NCBI GenBank assembly: GCA_936450465.1 | Contig: OW388299.1 | Location: 35,847,548-35,911,547, forward strand | Direction: 5' to 3' | DNA from: Gibbula magus | Taxonomy: Eukaryota > Mollusca > Gastropoda > Trochida > Trochidae | DNA: 64,000 nucleotides | In this document: positions 57,801 to 64,000 of the stretch, piece by piece | Layout of the letters: each line of letters opens with the position of its first letter | Position numbering within the stretch: the stretch's first letter is position 1 | Program-made: the position numbers and the translations under genes | Notes under the pieces: generated by a model | What the model was told of the DNA's origin: nothing | Databases searched by the model: none | Seen by the model: only the letters and a program-made list of their open reading frames with translations

Positions 57801-60615
57801 TGAGGATGCGTTAACCACTCGTTCACGCTCGGGAAATACAATATCTTAACGCATTTGTATTTTAAGCACTTGTGGTAAACAACGCATGACATGGACATTC
57901 ATATAATGTCTTATACATATACTTTAGTGAGATGTTAAAAACATAGGTAATGGTTATAAGCATTTTGCTTAATATGTAATATTAAAAAATTCCAAATGTT
58001 AATGTTGGTAATTTCGCCTGTGCATTTATGTATTTAAGATTAAAGTACAATCAGTACATATATATTGTGGATTAAGTCATAACAAGGTACATAACCCACC
58101 CATGGCAGTCCCAGCAGTTACAGGTAGGGTGGGGTTTGTTTTTGTTACGCCAGCATCTCTTTCCGGCTTCATAGTAGCACAGTTGTCTGCTAAGGCTTGT
58201 TTGATCAGCATATACCGACACCTTCGATAGAGAGAGAGTTAATCCTTAAGCATCTTTGAGAGTTGTCCTGACCAATGACTATGTAAAATAGAGCTTTTAA
58301 TACAGTCGAGATCTCTATTCAGCAAGTCAAGATAAATTGTATACAAATATGGAACTGAAAGTATGAAACATACAATGTATATAATCAAAAGGATGAATAT
58401 GCAGTGATTATTAAAACTCCATAAATTAAATTTTAATCTACTTGGAGAGGTGAGGTATTGTTTTCCGTTTTTTTGGTCAGTAAATTTAACTCATTTGCGG
58501 CATTAACTTTAGTGTTATTGTCCGGTTTTAAAATACTTGCGCAGCAACGAAAATGTAACAACGTCTTAAAAGCATAACAATGTTGTCACCTACCTTCCAT
58601 TGGACGGTTGTAAATCATCTATAATTTTGCAAAAGTAATCTCTCCCGCCCTCCGATAACTTGCTCAAACCTGTGAATTCAATAATCAAGTATAGATTTCC
58701 TTTTCCTAGAATGGGTTTAGAGTAAACATGGCAAATTAAAAAGGAATTAATAACACCATTTACCTGCTTTCACTAGAGCACACCATACATAATACATAGA
58801 GGATACTAAACGACCTTCTATTTAATACCATTTTTATTAAACGAGTTAATGATATGGTATAAAACGAGCGAGAGCGAGTTTGATACCAATCATTCACGAG
58901 TTTAATAAAAATGGTATTACAAAGAAGGGAGTTTAGTATTCTGTTTATTACTCGCCCACCAATAATCCAGCAAAATAGCCGATATAGCTCTCAAAACTAT
59001 GATTCCCGCAAGCCCGATGCCATTGTGACGACGTTACGCTCATTGTGACGTCATAACCGCAAACTATTGTGACGTCATATGTGCGGCGGTATTACACTAG
59101 TTTAATATTGCCATATAAATATTACACTGCAATATCTTACACGGGCGAGTAATAAACAGTTAATATTACATTTTTTCAGAACATCTGCTGTTCATATAGA
59201 TTGATTTATCAATTCTATAAACAATAAATTTAAAAGAAGGAAAATTATCAAACAGTAATTTTACATTTTGTATCTATCAAATAAGAAAAGTGTGATATGG
59301 ATAGTTATATGTTCTTCCACTTTTCCTTCATGGTAAGAATATATCAGCAGTATATTGAGCATGATTCGATGTGGAAGAACACATAACTTTCTATATTTGT
59401 ATAAAAAGATGCCGTTATACAATGGTCACTACATCTACCTGTTGCACCGAGATGCTTTAGAGCAGCAATAACATCGTTTCCTTCCAGTTTGTCTATGGTG
59501 TTCATAGTATCCTTAATCTGGTCTGCGTGTGTCCCTCTGTTTGTGAGAGTCTTGTATATTCTCTGTTTCGTCCCAGAACTCTTGAGGTAACACATAGTTT
59601 CTTCCAGAGCGTCGTCTGGTAAGTGCTTGTACAGATCAGTGATGGGAGTTAGCCTGAAGGAGAAATTCACATCTTCAGTGGATGGTTACTGCTTTATGTT
59701 AGCATTTATACCACTGACATTTGAGTTTCTGTCTTGCACCTTACATACTTTTATGTTAGTTGGGGCCTCTTTCATCAGAAACTTGGTGACGTCCTCGAAT
59801 TTCGAAATTATTTAAAAAGTTAAAGAGAGAACCATAAGTCAAGCGATGTGAGGGCGTTACATCTTTATTAGATAATTTATCATATTTTGTGAGGTGAAAT
59901 ACGGCATTTATCGGTAAAAATAAAATCCGTATTTTCTCTGAGTGAAATGACATGTTATTCCACTCAGTGAAATAACATTTCAATCATATTACGTCATTGT
60001 AACAATAGGATGGCGTCATAAGAAGACAGCGATAACGCAAGGCGACCATGAATGAACGCCATGTACAAACTGTGCATAATTTCTTTTTTCATTTTTAGTC
60101 GAATACCATATATATCTCATCTCCTCTTGTGGCTGCGCCACTCATGAAAAACACATTTCAACTTCACTCGATATACATGGTATTCGACGGGAAACGTCAA
60201 ATATGATAGTGTACGAATAATATGTTGAAACTTTACGAACGCACTCGCTTGCATAATTTCCAAAGTGCTTCGAAATAATGGAACATTGGGTGAAATATAT
60301 AGGTAATAATTTGTTTGGTTCCATCTGACAGTTCGCAGGTATATCAGTTCTATGAACCTCTAGATCTGTGTCTTTGATACAAAATTGATTAAATTCATCA
60401 AATTGTCCAGACAGTTTTATTATCTTAGGTCAGGAATTAATTAGTTACCCATGGGTGACTATGAAATAATGGAAATGTTCATACCTGATTTCCGAGTCAT
60501 TGGATTGCTTGTATGGTTTATATTGCTCTCGGTCGTAGTAGTACAGTTGATGACTTATTGCTGTTCCCAGAAGAGAAAATACGATGCCACAACACGCTAC
60601 ACTTTCTGCTACCAT
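51813..60615 (-). CDS. SP3: secreted modular trypsin-like protease, Tyr-rich head, 9 exons
   Basis: Exons in reading order: 60615-60485, 59653-59439, 58669-58594, 58221-58100, 57562-57373, 56510-56395, 54852-54712, 53425-53274, 52001-51813. Phases close to 443 aa. Exon 1 gives a signal-like start ([21 protein letters not shown]) and a short Tyr/Gln-rich head; it is the least certain exon, because no good TATA box fits and the assignment rests on phase, donor and signal-peptide character. The four-Cys module has C65, C129, C142 and C155, and is split by an intron absent from SP1 and SP2. The linker is only about 26 residues, without mucin repeats. The protease domain has R197|IVGG, H240, D286, S384 and D378 at position 189, plus the extra pair C233 and C433. 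The C-terminal tail is longer than in SP1. Confidence 0.85.
52545..52780. repeat. Dispersed repeat in SP3 intron 8
   Basis: Member of the family at 5040-5410 (CTTCTTGGACTTAACTTTAT, GACGCAGAATTACTATA, GGCTTCTGAAGACATTTTGT). Another copy lies at about 55155-55440 in the intron between exons 6 and 7. Confidence 0.65.
52830..53181. mobile_element. TTAA-type MITE in SP3 intron 8
   Basis: Same family as 23385-23747. The right end ACGTGCTACAGCTCC sits next to TTAA; the left end is decayed. The interior shares GGCCGCCATGCATTG. Confidence 0.7.
53640..54030 (+). mobile_element. SINE with central conserved domain and LINE-like 3' tail
   Basis: The body contains CAGTAAATGGGTACCTGG, a widespread animal SINE core word, and ends GCGCTTTGAGC...TGCGCTATATAAATGGACTA. 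The GCGCTATATAAAT end is the same as in the LINE at 49125-50150, as expected for a SINE mobilised by that LINE. It lies in SP3 intron 7. Confidence 0.75.
54077..54403 (+). CDS. Unassigned open frame, about 108 codons
   Basis: The frame lies antisense within an SP3 intron and has no ATG at its left end, so if real it would be an exon or fragment. Composition is protein-like: six cysteines, several N-glycosylation sequons (NIT, NSS, NYT) and alternating hydrophobic residues ([20 protein letters not shown]), resembling a secreted beta-rich domain. No family is recognised and no splice partners were found. It directly follows the SINE. Confidence 0.2.
   Translation: MTCRIEVIRTYWFCAGYSYDSDISFENITLYQENAGYDNSSLLYMYGHQSSSRCPYCHLNAMSVNVKIRGLRFNTECTSSSHVVKVMVWNYTTSYCLTISKTSSHKSM
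55528..55591. repeat. Short palindromic MITE (GCCCGTTGCACAAAAC ends)
   Basis: GCCCGTTGCACAAAAC and GTTTTGTGCAACGGGC face each other about 30 bases apart. Ends of this type are frequent in small DNA elements of invertebrates. Confidence 0.75.
55717..55732. repeat. 16-base poly-G tract in SP3 intron
   Basis: G run next to T-rich DNA, sense orientation opposite to SP3, so it is poly-C in the SP3 pre-mRNA. Confidence 0.85.
56998..57350. mobile_element. TTAA-flanked MITE beside an SP3 splice donor
   Basis: Ends AGAGGCAGTGGCACGTTTTT and ACGTGCTACTGCCCCT with TTAA on both sides. The right end is 22 bases from the exon 57562-57373 donor. Same family as 23385-23747. Confidence 0.85.
58802..59165. 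repeat. Fold-back element in SP3 intron 2
   Basis: The inner hairpin (58802-58941) pairs ATACCATTTTTATTAAACGAG with CTCG-less TTTAATAAAAATGGTAT around an AGCGAGAGCGAG centre. A further pair, GTTTATTACTCGCCC (58942) and GGGCGAGTAATAAAC (59142), extends the structure. Confidence 0.8.
59870..60200. repeat. Dispersed repeat shared with SP2 intron 7 (copy 2)
   Basis: See 44395-44770. GTAACAATAGGATG, TGCGCCACTCATGAAAA and GTATTCGACGGGAAA are common to both. It lies in the first intron of SP3. Confidence 0.7.
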
Positions 60616-62173
60616 GCCGAAATTCGTTCCAAAATATAGCTCTTCAAGTCTTTTCCGTAAATGTAATGCCGGGAACCTTTTCAGAGAATTTTAGATACCT
60701 GCTAAAAATATTGAAACTAATGTTATCTAGAATTTCTAAGATATTTACTCAATTCAAACTGGCCATTCGTGAAACACAAAGTTTACTTCGTGGAAAGAGT
60801 TCAAGAGTTGGTAAGACAGTTCCAATCGTTATTCTCAAGTAAAACGAAAACTTACTGTCATCAGAAGTTTACACGATCCCCGGTTGTATTCGAGGCACGG
60901 GTTATATTCCAAATCCGGTTGTATTCGAGAAATATGATATTACACTAAGCGAATAAAAGCTAACTTCGTCCCGAAATACGTTCCGAAATGTAATTTCTCC
61001 CAATCGATACTGTTAATTTAATAACATGAGTCCTGTTTTTGAACTATGAAATTTCAGTTACATGCTTAATATAGAGTTACTACTGTGTGGGCTAAAACTT
61101 CTACAAAATAATTTCTCACCTAGCCCAGTTGAAACTGGAAATTTCTCAAACACCACTTCTATAGAAACCTTTCTGAATAAGGCGTTATACTTCTAAATGT
61201 TTATCATATCATAATTACCCTTTGATCAGAAAATACTATTATTGCCAGATATTGTGTAAATGGGCGATTTAATTTGATTCTGCTTTAGAGTTTGTACTTA
61301 TTATCATTTTCATATCATAAAAGCATCACGTCGCATCAAAACATTAATATGCATAATAACTGCTTTAATATGAATTTTCATTAAAGTATTAGGCATAGAT
61401 CTATTTTGATAACTCTGTAATTTTCATTTGCATTTCATTCCAAAGATTCTTTATCACTTGAATAATGAATAAAACATTTTGAAATTAGATATTACTAGTT
61501 GAGACGTTGGGTGTTTTTTTCATTACATTTGCATTACAATTCACTGCATGTAAACGACCAATATTTGCATAACGTTACACCGAACACGTAGTATACGATT
61601 ATAAATTTTGAATTTCAGACATTAATTCCATATAGGCCTAGATATATATTCAGAAACTAAAGATACACTCATTAATCCTCACATGGTTACATTGTTCTAG
61701 AGTCACATCCAATCAATGTGCTGGAGGCAAATATGACATGACGTGTTCGATTGAGAGACAACGATGCTGATTTTAACCATTTATTGTTTTTGTTCCGATA
61801 TAAACATATGTTATATGTCTCATGTCAAAACATACTCGACCAGACCGATACACTGGTCGAAATGAGTTCATCGTAATAAAGAGGATTGATTCAGTCAAAC
61901 CATCTGATGTTTACTCTTACATATCTTGTTTGAAGGGCTACATTTGTATTAAAGTTATCTCAGGGGTGACATATGGTGGAAATCAGATGTGTTTTGCGGA
62001 CAAAATGTGTAGTATATAGGTACATACGTTCATTTGTGAATGTCATCAATTCTTATTGTAAATGTTGACCTTATGTTGGACCCATAGATCGGCAATATGG
62101 CAGTCCTTGCTCCTTTACTCTATTTTCCATTTTCTATTGCTTATTATGTTTTCTCAAATTTGCCATTTATTAT
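60616..62173. other. 5' flank of SP3
   Basis: No convincing TATA box fits the proposed start; a TATATTTT on the minus strand at 60638-60631 is too close to the ATG. No other gene is seen. Confidence 0.4.
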
Positions 62174-62442
62174 CAGAGGAGCTGTAGCACGTTTTGGGTT
62201 TTCTATTATTTTTAAGTATGCCATTTGTTATTTAAATTTATGCAATATATAGTTACGTTAAACATCCCATTACACGACCTGATAAGCCGTATCCATAGCA
62301 AACGACTATCCGCATTTGAAGAAGGCAGTGCGACGTAGACAGTGACAATGTTGTGCAACTTTTCAGCGTGAGAGGCAGATTGTAACATCTCATGCGATTT
62401 TGAGATTTCAGACAGCAAGACGGTTGACCATTCCATCATTCT

Positions 62443-62463
62443 GGGGGGGGGGGGGGGGGGGGG
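62443..62463. repeat. 21-base poly-G tract
   Basis: Uninterrupted G run at the border between MITE and SINE. Confidence 0.9.
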
Positions 62464-62464
62464 T

Positions 62465-62790
62465 GGATAATAACTGTATATTTATAATGCGCACATGTCC
62501 ATGCACAAAGAATCCTCAAGGCGCTACATACTTATTACCCTGAAGGAATTGTACTTTCGATTCCGCCAATGATGTGCTCCGCGCGACGGTATAGGTCCAT
62601 ACATTCCCATGTCCAGGTACCCATTTGTACAGCTGGGTGAACTGAGTGCAAGTGGATGAAGTGCCTTGCCCAAGGACACAACACAGTATAACACCCTGGT
62701 CACACATGTTTTGTGTCTCCACCGGGATTCGATCCCGGGACGTTGGTGTGAGAGGCAGACATGCTAACCACAACATCACTGTGCTCCATT
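62465..62790 (-). mobile_element. tRNA-derived SINE with conserved central domain
   Basis: On the minus strand a tRNA-like head (GTGGTTAGCATGTCTGCCTC; box B GGGATCGAATCCC) is followed by the widespread core CCTTGGGCAAGGCACTTCAT and AAATGGGTACCTGG, and a 3' end with TGTAGCGCCTTGAGG. The core type belongs to the broad metazoan SINE superfamilies. Confidence 0.85.
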
Positions 62791-62943
62791 TATCGACGTA
62801 TGTGGCATAACTGAAACAAATGAAATCGTTTTAAATATCTTTTCACAGATTCAGGAGTATTATTTAGCCATTTGTAACACGTATTTAACTTTTAGTAAGA
62901 TCACTATAATTCTGTAAGCAGAACGTGCTACAGTGCCTTTAAA

Positions 62944-63335
62944 ATTAATACAATATATTGTTACTTGAGAAGGTAAAACATCTTATTACACGACCCAATA
63001 AGCCTAATCCATAGAAAACGGCTATCCCTGTTGGAAGAAAATTGTGTGACGTATAAAGCGACAGTGTTGTGGAACCCTCTAGTGTGACAGGTAAATTTGT
63101 AGGTCTCATGCTATTTTGAGAGTTGAGACAGCTAGATGGTTGACCATTCCATCATGCTGCCATGATTAAATCGCTAATCTGAGTGTATAGGTATCAGTCA
63201 GATCACTTGAACTACCTTCGAGCAGCCATTTTAATGTCAACACCATCGTTTTGGAACTCTTTTTTTTATTCAGGAGTATAATTTAGCTATTTGTCATACT
63301 TCTTAACATTTTCGTGAGATCACTATTATAATGGC
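62944..63335. repeat. Second MITE-family unit
   Basis: Repeats the order of words of 62174-62939 (GGTAAAACATCTTATTACAC, GGTTGACCATTCCATCAT, ATTCAGGAGTAT, GTGAGATCACTAT) without the SINE. It shows what the other copy looked like before insertion. Confidence 0.65.
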
Positions 63336-64000
63336 TTGCTATAGCCGCGTATAAGGTGTATTTTTTCTTACCAATGTTTTACCAACGAGATGGCTGACTG
63401 ACTTGCTATTTTAAATGCAGAGTAGGAGCAATATACATGCTGAATAATTTTCCCCAAAAATACCATTTTGTTACAATAGCACCACAAATTTTAATTTCTT
63501 GCTCGTCTTTTAGTATGATTCGCATCGACGTAACAAAGTCACAGTGCGCGTTGGACAGTCTGTTTGTGAGACTGGTTTAGTCTTTCAGTCATACTCTGAG
63601 AAAAAAAATATATTCATAAAATATCACCATTCTATTAAATTTTGAAATGGAGTCTATGAGAAATGAGATGTTCAGAAACAAAGGCTCCTTTTCAATTATG
63701 CAATAAATGTTGATATTTCCAGAATACAAATAAGAATTAAAACAAAAGAATGCAAAGGTCTGCAATATTTATAATGAATGTGGATTAATTTGTAACCAAT
63801 TTGAATAATACAGTTTAAGTTTGGTGACTGGGCAATGCCTTATTATTTGATATGTTAATCTCTTCCTTAGAGATAATAAATGACGTATTTCCTGATATTT
63901 TTATTTAATCATATTATAGAATATATGTATTGTAGAAACTGTTACCTGTGCAACTCACAGACAATAGCCGACGCGTACCATTACTTATTGAAATGTCCAA
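63336..64000. other. AT-rich right edge
   Basis: No gene or clear repeat recognised. Confidence 0.4.

Larger units (their letters stand above)
62174..62939. mobile_element. TTAA-type MITE copy interrupted by poly-G and a SINE
   Basis: GCTGTAGCACGTTTT at the left and ACGTGCTACAGTGCCT at the right are the family ends. The interior is broken at 62443 by a 21-base G run and the SINE at 62465-62790. The neighbouring stretch 62944-63335 is a second, uninterrupted version of the interior. Confidence 0.7.

Noticed and set aside
60631..60638. TATA box for SP3
   Set aside because: It is only about 16-23 bases before the proposed ATG, so transcription would start inside the coding sequence. Either the first exon is longer or the promoter lacks TATA.

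Overview
The window is AT-rich, intron-rich, repeat-dense animal nuclear DNA. There are no bacterial-style operons, no rRNA and no intact tRNA gene. The tRNA-derived SINEs (one family ends in a GGCGTTAAAC plus CTCAC-type tail), CR1/L2-like LINEs, TTAA-flanked MITEs and many fold-back elements suggest a lophotrochozoan, most likely a mollusc. That assignment is an inference from repeat style and protein type, because no database search was possible.

Left part (1-15 kb). A Golgi-type carbohydrate sulfotransferase gene lies on the minus strand in three exons (11896 to 9592). About 10.7 kb away, at 1190-1097, is a diverged copy of its first exon inside a duplicated block that also carries the 5' flank, so a second copy of the gene probably continues off the left edge. 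A 69-bp minisatellite occurs upstream of both copies: about four units at 4.3 kb, and roughly two dozen at 13.0-15.0 kb, split by a SINE. A degraded GC-rich retroelement lies at 7.3-8.6 kb.

Middle (15-27 kb). No host gene was recognised. The region holds MITEs, long-TIR elements, a Tc1/mariner fragment, fold-backs, a truncated LINE with a pentanucleotide tail, and long poly-C runs.

Right part (27-61 kb). This is the main content: three paralogous secreted serine-protease genes that I could assemble exon by exon, with all reading phases closing. SP1 is on the plus strand (27631-33365, 10 exons, 544 aa). SP2 is on the plus strand (38337-44988, 8 exons, 594 aa). SP3 is on the minus strand (60615-51813, 9 exons, 443 aa), tail-to-tail with SP2. 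Each has a signal peptide, a low-complexity head (Gly/Arg-rich, Asp/Glu-rich or Tyr-rich), a conserved four-cysteine module with the spacing C-x(63-64)-C-x12-C-x12-C that I do not recognise, a linker (Thr-rich and mucin-like in SP1 and SP2, short in SP3), and a complete chymotrypsin-fold domain with His/Asp/Ser triad, Arg|Ile-Val-Gly-Gly activation site and the Asp189 of trypsins. The protease introns keep the same positions and phases in all three genes. The four-Cys module fused to a trypsin is the best candidate for something undescribed.

How they may work together (inference): secreted zymogens with charged or mucin-like heads suit action in mucus, gut lumen, cuticle or extracellular matrix, where the heads would tether or localise the protease. 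A neighbouring sulfotransferase that modifies glycans could act in the same secretory tissue, but nothing in the sequence links them directly.
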